DNA of 16,828 bases, from contig JALOAH010000080.1 of assembly GCA_023228865.1 (NCBI GenBank), positions 1 through 16,828 of the forward strand, given 5' to 3'. This DNA comes from Porticoccaceae bacterium (GTDB lineage Bacteria > Pseudomonadota > Gammaproteobacteria > Pseudomonadales > Porticoccaceae). The translations under genes and the position numbers were made by a program. Positions 1 through 7,046 of the stretch are shown here, piece after piece; position 1 is the first letter of the stretch; each line of letters opens with the position of its first letter. Below the pieces are notes generated by a model. It was not told the DNA's origin. It made no database searches and worked only from the letters and a program-made list of their open reading frames with translations.

Positions 1-185
1 GGCGCGGTTTCAAACACGTTGATGCCCATGTCGTTGATCATCTGGATGATGTCTTCAACCTGATCCGGATCGGAGATGTCTTCGGGCAGGTGGTCATTCA
101 CCTCGGCGTAGGTGAGATAACCCTGTTCACGCCCTTTGGCAATGAGTTCTTTGAGACGGGATTGCTGCTGAGGGGAGTCGCTCAT
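1..185 (-). CDS. rpoD: RNA polymerase sigma-70 factor RpoD (N-terminal part, cut by window edge)
   Basis: About 61 N-terminal residues are visible. They start MSDSPQQQSRLKELI and continue through GREQGYLTYAEVNDHLPED and a segment on Asp-Gln-Val-Glu-Asp-Ile-Ile. This is the typical sigma-70 region 1.1, the acidic, DNA-mimicking autoinhibitory domain of the primary sigma factor. The start codon is at 183-185. The Shine-Dalgarno sequence upstream is weak. The gene lies downstream of dnaG on the same strand, as in the classical rpsU-dnaG-rpoD operon, and it has its own promoter at 229-257. The DNA-binding regions 2 to 4 are outside the window. Identity is supported by both sequence and gene order. 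Confidence 0.93.
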   Translation of the reverse strand, partial: MSDSPQQQSRLKELIAKGREQGYLTYAEVNDHLPEDISDPDQVEDIIQMINDMGINVFETA

Positions 186-228
186 AGTTGTCCAGTGTCA
201 GGTTGAGGGGGCTGAAAAGAAACGCGCG

Positions 229-257
229 ATTATACCGAATAGTTGTGGTGATGTCCC
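229..257 (-). promoter_or_regulatory. Candidate sigma-70 promoter of rpoD
   Basis: Read on the minus strand, a perfect TATAAT -10 box (229-234) lies 17 bp from a GGGACA -35 box (252-257), which matches TTGACA at 4 of 6 positions. The predicted transcript would start about 35-40 nt before the rpoD ATG. This would let rpoD be expressed independently of the upstream rpsU promoter. Confidence 0.6.
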
Positions 258-268
258 GTTACTTCAAG
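241..268 (-). promoter_or_regulatory. Possible heat-shock (sigma-32) promoter of rpoD
   Basis: On the minus strand, CTTGAA (263-268) is an exact sigma-32 -35 core. It is followed after 14 nt by CCACAACT (241-248), which matches 5 of the 7 defined positions of CCCCATNT. It overlaps the -35 and spacer of the sigma-70 promoter. E. coli rpoD is known to have a heat-shock promoter, so the placement is plausible, but the -10 match is only moderate. Confidence 0.3.
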
Positions 269-281
269 GGTAGTTCAGGAT

Positions 282-2267
282 TTAATTTTTTGCGCGATGT
301 TTTGCGGTAAGCTTTTGTTTCATAAGCTGGTACAAGTCGGGGGTGCGCTCGTCCTCTGTCAGTTCCTGATGCCACAGCAGCGTGACGTGCTTGCGTTCCT
401 GGGGAGAGAGTTCATCGCGGCCGAGAAGTTCCTCGAGTTGGGCCTTCGCGGGCCGTTTCGTGAACATTTTTTCCTGCAGATGGCGACAGATATCGCGAAA
501 TTCCGCAACATCATCGCGGGCGCTGGGCTGATGTGCGCCGAGCATGTCGGCCGCGACGATACGCGCCAGTTTTTCGCCCTCCTCGGCACCGTATATGCCG
601 CGCCAGTAGCCGAGAATATGATTGAGCGTGTAGTGCGGCTGCTCGTCGAGCAGGATGCACAGGCTGGCCAGGGTTTCGGCGTCCGGGTCGTCGAGCTGAG
701 ACAGATCGTCAAGGCTGGCCAGCTCGGTGCGCAGCTGCGGCATGTGCAGCAGCAGCAGAATCAGGCGCTGAAGGGGGGAGAGTTTGAGCCTGCGCTGGGA
801 TGGCGTCTCCAAAGGGGGGGCGGATCGAGCGCCGCCATCATATTCGGGTGATTCGCCGTCCCAGGGCGGGGCGTCGTCCTGGATCGGGGCATAGTCCTGG
901 GTCGAGGCATAGTCGTCATCGTAGTGCGGCGCCTGCTGATCTTCCGGTGCGGCGCCGGTGTCGGGTGCTGGCGGCCTGATGATGAGGGCCAACGCCTCGA
1001 TGTCCATATCCGTGCGCCGCGCCAGCTCCTTGAGCATCAGTTGGCGAAAGACACCGTCGGGGATGCGGTTGATCAGCGGCGCGGCCAGCTGGCTCAGGCG
1101 CGCCTTGCCGTCGATGGACGCGGTGTTCAAGCCTTCCTGCAAGCAGGCAAAGAGGAAATCCGGCAGAGGGTCGGCGTTCTCCATGAGCTTGCTGAAGCCT
1201 TCCTTGCCCAGCTTGCGCACCAGGGTGTCCGGGTCCTCTCCCTGGGGCAAAAACAAAAAGCGGGCGCTCCTGCCATCGGCCATGCTCGGCAGGCAGGTTT
1301 CCATGGCGCGCCGTGCAGCGCGGCTGCCGGCTTCGTCGCCGTCGAAGCAGAAAATTACGTCGCTGGTGTAGCGAAACAACTTGTCCAGATGGTCGGCGGT
1401 GGCGGCGGTGCCGAGGGTGGCGACGGCATTGTGAATGCCGTGCTGGGCCAGGGCGACCACGTCCATATAGCCCTCCACCACCATCAATGAGCGGATTTCG
1501 CCCAGGATTTTGTGGGCCTCGTAGAGCCCGTAGAGCTCGCGCCCCTTGTGAAACACCGGTGTTTCCGGCGAATTCAGGTATTTGGGCTTGCTGTCGTCCA
1601 GCACGCGACCGCCGAAGCCGATGGTGCGACCGCGGGTGTCGCGGATCGGGAAGATGATGCGGTTGCGAAAACGGTCGTACACGCGCTCGCGAGCCTCTTC
1701 GCGGCGCACGACGAGACCGGCTTCCACGAGCAGCTCGATATCGCTGTCGTTGTCACACAGGCGGTTGATCAGGTTGTCCCAGCCCTGCGGGGCAAATCCG
1801 ATGCCGAATCTGCTGGCGATATCGCCGCTCAGGCCGCGATTTTTCAGATACTCGATGGCAATTTTGGCGTCGCCATGGTTGCGCAACTGCTGGCGATAGT
1901 GGCGGTCGGCGTCGGCGAGAATGGCGTAGAGTTTGCGACGCTGCCCCTCTGCGGCGGATTCCTGGTTTTCTTCGCGGGGAACCGCCATGCCGCAGTGGCT
2001 GGCGAGAGTTTCCACGGCCTGCGGGAAATTGAGGTGATCGTGGTCCATGACGAAGCCGATGGCATTGCCGGCGGCGCCACAGCCGAAGCAATAGTAGAAC
2101 TGCTTATCGGGACTGACCGAGAAAGAAGGGGTTTTTTCGTCGTGGAACGGGCAGCGGGCAGAATAGTTCTTGCCGGCCTTGCGCAAGGCTATGCGGGTGC
2201 TGATCACATCGACGATATCCACCCGGTCGAGCAGATCATCAATGAAACGTTGCGGGATTCTCGCCAT
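282..2267 (-). CDS. dnaG: DNA primase DnaG
   Basis: This primase of about 661 residues makes RNA primers at the replication fork in complex with DnaB helicase. The start at 2265-2267 (MARIPQRFIDDLL) matches the family N terminus. An upstream in-frame TTG at 2288 would add seven unlikely residues and lies in a hairpin. Domains in order: a CHC2 zinc finger (C39, H42, C60, C63), the catalytic core with TOPRIM motif EGYMD at 265-269 and DGD around 309-311, and a C-terminal helicase-binding region from about residue 490. The acidic metal ligands are all present. An acidic linker rich in Asp, Tyr and Pro (about 441-485) joins core and C terminus. The gene lies between yqeY and rpoD in the macromolecular synthesis operon. 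Confidence 0.97.
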   Translation of the reverse strand: MARIPQRFIDDLLDRVDIVDVISTRIALRKAGKNYSARCPFHDEKTPSFSVSPDKQFYYCFGCGAAGNAIGFVMDHDHLNFPQAVETLASHCGMAVPREENQESAAEGQRRKLYAILADADRHYRQQLRNHGDAKIAIEYLKNRGLSGDIASRFGIGFAPQGWDNLINRLCDNDSDIELLVEAGLVVRREEARERVYDRFRNRIIFPIRDTRGRTIGFGGRVLDDSKPKYLNSPETPVFHKGRELYGLYEAHKILGEIRSLMVVEGYMDVVALAQHGIHNAVATLGTAATADHLDKLFRYTSDVIFCFDGDEAGSRAARRAMETCLPSMADGRSARFLFLPQGEDPDTLVRKLGKEGFSKLMENADPLPDFLFACLQEGLNTASIDGKARLSQLAAPLINRIPDGVFRQLMLKELARRTDMDIEALALIIRPPAPDTGAAPEDQQAPHYDDDYASTQDYAPIQDDAPPWDGESPEYDGGARSAPPLETPSQRRLKLSPLQRLILLLLHMPQLRTELASLDDLSQLDDPDAETLASLCILLDEQPHYTLNHILGYWRGIYGAEEGEKLARIVAADMLGAHQPSARDDVAEFRDICRHLQEKMFTKRPAKAQLEELLGRDELSPQERKHVTLLWHQELTEDERTPDLYQLMKQKLTAKHRAKN

Positions 2268-2276
2268 TGAAGGGGT

Positions 2277-2320
2277 GCGCGCTGCCAAACTGCTGGCAGT
2301 TTAGCAGGTCGCCAGCGCGC
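2277..2320. repeat. GC-rich inverted repeats between yqeY and dnaG
   Basis: GCGCGCTG (2277-2284) is perfectly complementary to CAGCGCGC (2313-2320). Inside, CTGCCA (2282-2287) and TGGCAG (2294-2299) form an alternative smaller hairpin. No T tract follows on the minus strand, so it is not a typical terminator. In a transcript running from yqeY into dnaG it could be a processing, stability or translation-control element just before the dnaG start. Function is inferred only. Confidence 0.45.
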
Positions 2321-2332
2321 TGGATGCGCCGC

Positions 2333-2776
2333 TTACTGCAGGCGCGCCTTGATGGCCTGACTTACCGCCGCCACATCGGCGCGGCCCTGCACCTTGGGTT
2401 TGAGAATGGCCATGACCTTGCCCATGTCCTTCATGGACCCGGCGCCGCTCTCGGCGATGGCATCGCCGATCAGCTGGTCCAGTTCCGCGTCGCTGAGCTG
2501 AGCGGGCAGGAAGGACTGAATGACTTCTACCTCCGCCTGTTCCTTGTCGGCAAGTTCCGGGCGGTCGGCATCGCGGTACTGCTGGATGGCGTCGCGGCGC
2601 TGTTTGACCATCTTGTCGAGGATGACCAGTGCGCGGCTATCGTCCACCTCGATGCGTTCGTCCACCTCGACGCGCTTTATGTCCGCGAGAATCAGGCGTA
2701 TGGCGCCGAGACGGTCTTTGTCTCGCGCTTTCATGGCATCTTTCATGGCTTCCGTTATGGTGGCCTTGATGGTCAT
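2333..2776 (-). CDS. yqeY: GatB/YqeY-domain protein
   Basis: A 147-residue protein that spans a whole YqeY domain, the helical module related to the tRNA-binding tail of the amidotransferase subunit GatB. It begins MTIKATITEAMKDAMKARD and has the family's typical positions around RLGAIRLILADIK and QSFLPAQLSDAEL. No GatA or GatB genes are nearby. The biochemical role of stand-alone YqeY proteins is not settled; an RNA or tRNA-related role is a family-based guess. An AGGAG ribosome binding site lies six bases before the ATG. It sits between rpsU and dnaG, as I recall for Pseudomonas-type genomes, and is probably cotranscribed by readthrough of the rpsU terminator. Confidence 0.92.
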   Translation of the reverse strand: MTIKATITEAMKDAMKARDKDRLGAIRLILADIKRVEVDERIEVDDSRALVILDKMVKQRRDAIQQYRDADRPELADKEQAEVEVIQSFLPAQLSDAELDQLIGDAIAESGAGSMKDMGKVMAILKPKVQGRADVAAVSQAIKARLQ

Positions 2777-2825
2777 GGGGAGCTCCTGTCTTGCGGGGTT
2801 GGGTCAGGCTTTGGCAGCCACAAAC

Positions 2826-2852
2826 AAAAAACGCCGATGGGATCGGCGTTTT
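2826..2852 (-). terminator. Intrinsic terminator/attenuator after rpsU
   Basis: On the minus strand AAAACGCCGAT and its perfect 11-bp complement (2828-2838 and 2842-2852) enclose a 3-nt loop and run into TTTTTTGTTTG. It lies 25 bp after the rpsU stop and before yqeY. Partial termination here would explain high S21 output and low primase and sigma output from one promoter, as known for the E. coli operon. Confidence 0.88.
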
Positions 2853-2876
2853 CTGGAATCGATCAAAAGCAAGCGA

Positions 2877-3092
2877 TCAATACAGGCGCACGAACTTGCG
2901 GGATTCGCGCTGCACTTTCTTGGCATGGCGCTTTACGGCGGCGGCGGCCTTGCGCTTGCGGGCCCAGGTGGGCTTCTCGTAAAACTCGCGACGACGCACT
3001 TCAGCGAGAACGCCGGCTTTCTCGCAGGAGCGCTTGAAACGGCGCAGAGCTACGTCAAAGGGTTCGTTTTCTTTAATGCGTACTGAAGGCAT
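2877..3092 (-). CDS. rpsU: 30S ribosomal protein S21
   Basis: This 71-residue, strongly basic protein matches bacterial S21 along its whole length ([20 protein letters not shown], then the [17 protein letters not shown] segment and a Lys/Arg-rich helix). S21 sits on the 30S platform near the 3' end of 16S rRNA and helps initiation. AGAGGA precedes the ATG by a short three-base spacer. It is the first gene of the rpsU-yqeY-dnaG-rpoD operon and diverges from tsaD. Its length is the family norm. Confidence 0.97.
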   Translation of the reverse strand: MPSVRIKENEPFDVALRRFKRSCEKAGVLAEVRRREFYEKPTWARKRKAAAAVKRHAKKVQRESRKFVRLY

Positions 3093-3252
3093 GTATCCTC
3101 TTTCCCGATATATCTGCTACAAGTGAATGAGTATTGCGTACAATGGGTCGCAAGTAAGGCCGCGTATTCTATACATTAACGGATCGACATGCAAAGCTTT
3201 TGTATGCGGCCCTGAGATCGCTCGATACGGGCGATAAGCGATTGAATCTGTG

Positions 3253-3281
3253 TTGGTTTTCGTAAAGTTGCGGATTATCAT
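3253..3281 (+). promoter_or_regulatory. Candidate promoter of the tsaD-folB-folK operon
   Basis: TTGGTT (3253-3258), a 17-bp spacer and TATCAT (3276-3281, 5 of 6 matches to TATAAT) lie about 43 bp before the tsaD ATG, in the 231-bp divergent gap between rpsU and tsaD. The -35 box is weak. Confidence 0.45.
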
Positions 3282-3323
3282 GGCGCCCTTCGCAAGAAAG
3301 GCCGGAAAGGGGAGTGGCTCCTG

Positions 3324-4385
3324 ATGCGGGTTTTGGGTATCGAAACATCCTGTGACGAAACCGGGGTTGCTGTCTATGACAGCGACCTGGGGCTGCTGTC
3401 GCACGCGTTGTATTCCCAGGTAAAACTGCATGCCGAGTACGGCGGTGTGGTTCCCGAATTGGCGTCTCGCGACCACGTGCGCAAGATTCTGCCGATGATC
3501 CGCAAGGTGCTCGACAGTGCTGGCAGCGACCAGAACGACATCGACGCCATCGCCTATACCGCGGGACCGGGTCTCATCGGCGCGCTCATGGTGGGAGGCG
3601 CGGTGGCGCACTCGCTGGCGTACGCCTGGGGCATCCCCGTACTGGGCGTGCACCACATGGAAGGCCACTTGCTGGCGCCCATGCTGGAGGATGATCCGCC
3701 ATCGTTCCCTTTCCTGGCGCTGCTGGTATCGGGTGGTCACACGCAACTGGTTTCTGTGAAGGCCATCGGCGACTACCGGATCCTGGGTGAGTCGGTGGAT
3801 GACGCAGCGGGCGAAGCGTTCGACAAGGCGGCCAAGATGCTCGATCTGGATTATCCAGGCGGCCCCCGTTTGGCGAAACTGGCGGAACAAGGCAATTCCG
3901 GGCGTTTCCGTTTTCCGCGTCCGATGACCGACCGGCCGGGGCTCGATTTCAGCTTTTCGGGGCTCAAGACCTTCACCCTCAACACGGTGCAGCAACATCG
4001 CCAGAGCGACGGCCTGCCCGATGACCAGACCATGGCGGACATCGCCTGGGCATTTCAGGATGCGGTGGTGGATACGCTGGTGATCAAGTGTCGCCGCGCC
4101 CTGGAACAGACTGGTCTCGAAACCCTGGTCATCGCCGGTGGCGTGTCGGCCAACCTGGTGCTGCGTGAACGCCTGGAGCGGGCGCTGGCCAAAATGGGGG
4201 CCAGGGTGTTCTATGCGCGCAATGAATTCTGTACCGACAATGGCGCCATGATCGCCTATGCGGGCTGCCAGCGTCTGCTGGCGGGGCAGCGCGATGGGCT
4301 GGGAGTGCGCGCGGTGCCGCGCTGGCCACTGGATACCCTGCCGGGGCTGAACGCCAGGGCGCAGGGCGAGGAGTTGAGAGGCTGA
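3324..4385 (+). CDS. tsaD: tRNA N6-adenosine threonylcarbamoyltransferase TsaD
   Basis: A 353-residue ASKHA-fold enzyme that transfers the threonylcarbamoyl group to A37 of ANN-reading tRNAs (t6A), working with TsaB, TsaC and TsaE in the cytoplasm. It starts [19 protein letters not shown]. The metal-binding HHMEGH motif is at 110-115 (H111 and H115 are the expected ligands). SGGHTQL follows at 136-142, and an Asp in [12 protein letters not shown] (D305) is the third expected ligand. The length is normal. A GGGGAG ribosome binding site precedes the ATG. The gene diverges from rpsU, a common gammaproteobacterial arrangement. Its TGA overlaps the folB ATG by one base, so translation is probably coupled. 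Confidence 0.97.
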   Translation: MRVLGIETSCDETGVAVYDSDLGLLSHALYSQVKLHAEYGGVVPELASRDHVRKILPMIRKVLDSAGSDQNDIDAIAYTAGPGLIGALMVGGAVAHSLAYAWGIPVLGVHHMEGHLLAPMLEDDPPSFPFLALLVSGGHTQLVSVKAIGDYRILGESVDDAAGEAFDKAAKMLDLDYPGGPRLAKLAEQGNSGRFRFPRPMTDRPGLDFSFSGLKTFTLNTVQQHRQSDGLPDDQTMADIAWAFQDAVVDTLVIKCRRALEQTGLETLVIAGGVSANLVLRERLERALAKMGARVFYARNEFCTDNGAMIAYAGCQRLLAGQRDGLGVRAVPRWPLDTLPGLNARAQGEELRG

Positions 4386-4741
4386 TGGATATCGTCTATA
4401 TACGTGATCTGCACATCGACACCATCATCGGTATCTTTGACTGGGAGCGCGAGGTTCGGCAAACAGTGAGTATCGATCTCGAAATGGCCGCGGACATCTC
4501 CCGCGCCGCCGCCACCGACGACATTCAGTACGCCCTCAATTACAAGGCGGTGGCCAAGCGCATCATCGCCTTTGTGGAAGACAGCCAATGCCTGTTGGTG
4601 GAGCGCCTCGCCGAAGAGGTGGCAACCATCGTGATGACCGAGTTCGGCGTACCCTGGCTGCGCCTGCGCCTGAGCAAGCCCGGTGCCTTGCGCGGCTCCA
4701 GAGACGTGGGCCTGGTGATCGAGCGGGGAGTGCAGCCCTGA
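4385..4741 (+). CDS. folB: Dihydroneopterin aldolase FolB
   Basis: A 118-residue protein, close to the 120 or so usual for the family. It converts 7,8-dihydroneopterin to 6-hydroxymethyl-dihydropterin and glycolaldehyde in folate synthesis. [21 protein letters not shown] is a typical start. Tyr53 (in LNYKAVA), Glu73 (in LVERLAEEV) and Lys98 (in LRLSKPGA) match the conserved active-site positions of the family. It overlaps tsaD upstream and folK downstream by one base each (TGATG), so all three genes probably form one coupled operon and the product of FolB is the substrate of FolK. Family enzymes usually assemble as octamers. Confidence 0.96.
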   Translation: MDIVYIRDLHIDTIIGIFDWEREVRQTVSIDLEMAADISRAAATDDIQYALNYKAVAKRIIAFVEDSQCLLVERLAEEVATIVMTEFGVPWLRLRLSKPGALRGSRDVGLVIERGVQP

Positions 4742-5259
4742 TGGTGCAGGTCTACGTCAGCATCGGCAGCAACATCGACAGGGATCGGCACATCACTGCC
4801 TGCCTGGATGCCATGGCGCAGTGTTTCGGCACGCTTGAACTGTCGCCAATTTACGAAAGCGAGGCGATCGGCTTCGGCGGCGACAATTTCTACAATCTGG
4901 TTGCCGGCTTTCACTGTGAGCGCCCGGTGGGCGAGCTGTCGACCCTGCTGCGCACCATCGAAAACGACAACGGCCGGCGTCGCGACGGGCCGCGTTTCAG
5001 TTCGCGAACCCTGGATATCGACATTCTCACCTATGGCCAGGCCACGGGCGTGGTGGATGGCGTCAAGCTTCCCCGCGATGAAATTCTCGAAAACGCTTTT
5101 GTGCTCTGGCCCCTGGCGAACCTCGCGCCGGATGTGATGCACCCCCTGGTGGGGTCGACCTACGGCCAGCTGTGGCAGGCGTACGACAAGCAGCGCCAGC
5201 ATCTGTGGCCCATCGATTTCACGTGGTGCGGAAAGGTTATTTCTAGCGCTGCGTCCTGA
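4741..5259 (+). CDS. folK: 2-amino-4-hydroxy-6-hydroxymethyldihydropteridine diphosphokinase
   Basis: A 172-residue HPPK that pyrophosphorylates 6-hydroxymethyl-dihydropterin with ATP, the step after FolB. The ATG at 4741 overlaps the folB stop. Visible motifs: GSN at 9-11, FYNLV at 50-54, and RRDGPRFSSRTLDIDIL at 80-96, in which D92 and D94 are the expected Mg ligands. Compared with the E. coli-type GPRTLDLDIL, a short insertion (FSS) splits GPR from RTLD. I recall this form in folB-linked HPPK paralogs. A second folK elsewhere in the genome is therefore possible. No terminator is visible in the 15-bp convergent gap to the next gene. Confidence 0.92.
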   Translation: MVQVYVSIGSNIDRDRHITACLDAMAQCFGTLELSPIYESEAIGFGGDNFYNLVAGFHCERPVGELSTLLRTIENDNGRRRDGPRFSSRTLDIDILTYGQATGVVDGVKLPRDEILENAFVLWPLANLAPDVMHPLVGSTYGQLWQAYDKQRQHLWPIDFTWCGKVISSAAS

Positions 5260-5274
5260 AGCCCTGCTCTGTTC

Positions 5275-5607
5275 TCAATCCCTTTTGTTTGCGCAGCCAA
5301 TGCATAGACTGGTGTAGGGCACGGCTTTGAGGCGCTCCAGGGCGATATCGTCGCCGCACTCCCTGCAGATGGCGTACTCTCCGCTGGCGATGCGTTCCAG
5401 GGCAAGGGCAACCTTGTTGAGCTCCTGGCGTGACTCGTTGCCAATCGCTTCGATGACCTCGTCATTCTGGCGTTCCTGGGCCTGTTCCGACCAATCGTTG
5501 GAATATTCCGCCGTCACATCCTTCTTGACCCGTTCGAGACGCGTCAACAACTCTGCCTGGCGGCTTCTCAGCTGTGATTCGATCTCTTGAATGAGCGATT
5601 GGTTCAT
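5275..5607 (-). CDS. Short DksA/TraR-family C4 zinc-finger protein
   Basis: A 110-residue protein with a helical N-terminal coiled-coil region and a C-terminal C4 zinc finger (C81, C84, C102, C105, within CRECGDD and LCIGC). Family members insert into the RNA polymerase secondary channel and modify promoter response, often with ppGpp. It is shorter than E. coli DksA (about 150 residues) but longer than TraR (about 70). The putative coiled-coil tip reads Asp38-Trp-Ser-Glu41-Gln-Ala43, resembling the DxxDxA tip of DksA with Asp replaced by Glu. It is therefore a secondary DksA-like regulator rather than DksA itself. It lies convergent to folK and downstream of hsp20, from which a hairpin separates it. 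Confidence 0.85.
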   Translation of the reverse strand: MNQSLIQEIESQLRSRQAELLTRLERVKKDVTAEYSNDWSEQAQERQNDEVIEAIGNESRQELNKVALALERIASGEYAICRECGDDIALERLKAVPYTSLCIGCANKRD

Positions 5608-5661
5608 GGCCTTTCACCGGAATGTTCGCGCAGTGTTCGGAGTTGTGGTTTGGATATAAAA

Positions 5662-5694
5662 CTCCGACAACCCGGGCCGCAGCCCAGGTTGTCG
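5662..5694 (-). terminator. Intrinsic terminator downstream of hsp20
   Basis: An 8-bp outer stem (CGACAACC 5665-5672 with GGTTGTCG 5687-5694) and a 4-bp inner stem (GGGC/GCCC) with one mismatch form a stable hairpin. On the minus strand it is followed by GAGTTTTATA, a modest T tract. It lies about 40 bp past the hsp20 stop. Confidence 0.6.
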
Positions 5695-5734
5695 AGGTGG
5701 TTCCTTGCCAGCAATTACTGTAATTGAACAGAAT

Positions 5735-6163
5735 TTATTTAACGTCGATGCGGCGCCTTTGCGGAACTTCTGCGTTGACCTTCGGCACCTTGACGGTCAG
5801 TACGCCGTTCTCAAATGCCGCGTCGATGTCGCTTTCCCCGACGCCGGGGCCAATGCTGAAGCTGCGGGTATATTTGCCGTAACGTCTTTCCTGGCGGATG
5901 ATTTTTCCTGCTTTTTCTTCTTTGTCTTCCTGGCGGGTTTCGGCTTCGATGGTCAGTACGCCATCCTCCAGACTCAGATGTAGATCTTCTTTGGCGACGC
6001 CGGGGAGCTCAGCCGTAATCTGATAGTGGTCCTGATTGTCGTGAATGTCCACCCGGGGCGCAAAAAAATTACCCAGCGCCGCGCTTTCCTTGCGCATCGG
6101 GGTGTAAAAATCATCAAAAAAACTGTCGATATCGAAAAAACTACTGCGTGGAATCAAAGCCAT
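5735..6163 (-). CDS. Small heat-shock protein Hsp20 (alpha-crystallin family)
   Basis: A 142-residue ATP-independent chaperone that holds unfolding proteins in the cytoplasm. The start MALIPRSSFF at 6161-6163 is chosen because GGAGGA lies seven bases upstream. The alternative TTG at 6178 would overlap that ribosome binding site. The N-terminal arm carries FFDIDSFFDDFY. The alpha-crystallin domain runs from about 34 to 127 and contains ELPGV and the signature A-x-x-x-N-G-V-L (AAFENGVL, 115-122). A C-terminal I-D-V (139-141) matches the IxI/V motif used for oligomer assembly. A candidate heat-shock promoter lies upstream and a hairpin terminator downstream, so it is probably a single-gene unit. 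Confidence 0.95.
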   Translation of the reverse strand: MALIPRSSFFDIDSFFDDFYTPMRKESAALGNFFAPRVDIHDNQDHYQITAELPGVAKEDLHLSLEDGVLTIEAETRQEDKEEKAGKIIRQERRYGKYTRSFSIGPGVGESDIDAAFENGVLTVKVPKVNAEVPQRRRIDVK

Positions 6164-6232
6164 GACACTGTCCTCCAAGGCACTGAAGAAAAGTTAGTGG
6201 ATGACCCGACGGGGAGACCGCGGTCAGTGTAT

Positions 6233-6265
6233 AAATTAGGCTCTGTGCAAGGAAATTCAAGCCGC
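6233..6265 (-). promoter_or_regulatory. Candidate sigma-32 promoter of hsp20
   Basis: On the minus strand GCGGCTTGAA (6256-6265) contains the exact sigma-32 -35 core CTTGAA. After 15 nt comes CCTAATTT (6233-6240), which matches CCCCATNT at 5 of 7 defined positions. The site is about 70 bp before the hsp20 ATG. TTGAAT and TAATTT, 16 bp apart, could also serve sigma-70. Confidence 0.5.
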
Positions 6266-6299
6266 GATGCGGCCTGTACGACGGTATGCTTGACCTGGG

Positions 6300-7046
6300 T
6301 CAACCATGCCGCCCGGCAAGACTCAAGCCGCCGTCGACGGCGATGGTCTGACCGGTTACATAGCTGGCGGACGTTATCAGAAAGACCGCGAGGCGCGCGA
6401 TGTCATCCACTTCACCAAGCCGCCGCAAAGGTGTTGCTGCCAGTAGATCCTGGCGAGCCTCGGCGGGCAGGGGGGCATTGCCTTCCGGCCACAGAATGGC
6501 GCCGGGAGCAATGGCGTTCACCTGCACCTGTGGCGCCAGTTCCAGCGCGAGGCTCTTGGTCAACATGGCGAGCCCCGCCTTGGTGATGCAATAGAGGCTG
6601 AAATTGTCGAGGGGGTAGCGGGCATTGATGTCGACGATATTGACGATGCGGCCGCGCCGCCGCCGCAATTCATCGGCCAGGGCTTGAACCAGAGAGAAGG
6701 GAGCCCTGAGATTGGTGTCCATCAAGTTTCGCCATTGCTCGTCGGTGGCGGTGGCCAGCGGCGTGGGATAGAACATCGAAGCATTGTTGACGATGGCGTC
6801 GAGGCGCTGCCAGCATTGGAGTGCGGCGTCGGCGAGGGACCTGGTCTGGTCGATGCATGCAAGGTCGGCGGCCAGAAGGGCGGCGCTGTCCGGGCGGGCC
6901 TGGTTGAGCTCACGGCACAAAGCAGTGGCTTCCGTCACGGAATGATGATGGTGAATGATGACGCGATAGCCCTCGCTGTGCAGAGCGCGAGCGATGGCGG
7001 CGCCAATGCGGCGCGCCCCGCCGGTCACCAGCGCGACGGGTGTCAT
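6300..7046 (-). CDS. Pteridine reductase (SDR family, PTR1/FolM-like)
   Basis: A 248-residue short-chain dehydrogenase/reductase expected to reduce dihydropterin or dihydrofolate with NADPH. The nucleotide-binding motif is TGGARRIG (8-15), whose arginines suit the NADP phosphate. NNAS is at 87-90. YCITK gives the catalytic Tyr152 and Lys156. The usual catalytic Ser is replaced by Asp139, thirteen residues before Tyr. That is the Asp-Tyr-Lys arrangement and spacing of Leishmania PTR1 (181/194/198), which supports pteridine reductase over a generic SDR. The start MTPVALVTGG at 7044-7046 overlaps the cca stop as ATGA, so translation is probably coupled to cca. Two folate genes lie about 1 kb away on the other strand. 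Confidence 0.87.
   Translation of the reverse strand: MTPVALVTGGARRIGAAIARALHSEGYRVIIHHHHSVTEATALCRELNQARPDSAALLAADLACIDQTRSLADAALQCWQRLDAIVNNASMFYPTPLATATDEQWRNLMDTNLRAPFSLVQALADELRRRRGRIVNIVDINARYPLDNFSLYCITKAGLAMLTKSLALELAPQVQVNAIAPGAILWPEGNAPLPAEARQDLLAATPLRRLGEVDDIARLAVFLITSASYVTGQTIAVDGGLSLAGRHG

Noticed and set aside
1512..2270. Plus-strand open frames opposite dnaG, the longest about 250 residues
   Set aside because: They mirror the third-codon GC bias of dnaG and show no domain or ribosome binding site.
3117..3998. Minus-strand open frame (293 residues) overlapping tsaD
   Set aside because: Antisense to the conserved core of tsaD and across its promoter region, with Arg/His/Gln-rich composition and no family pattern.
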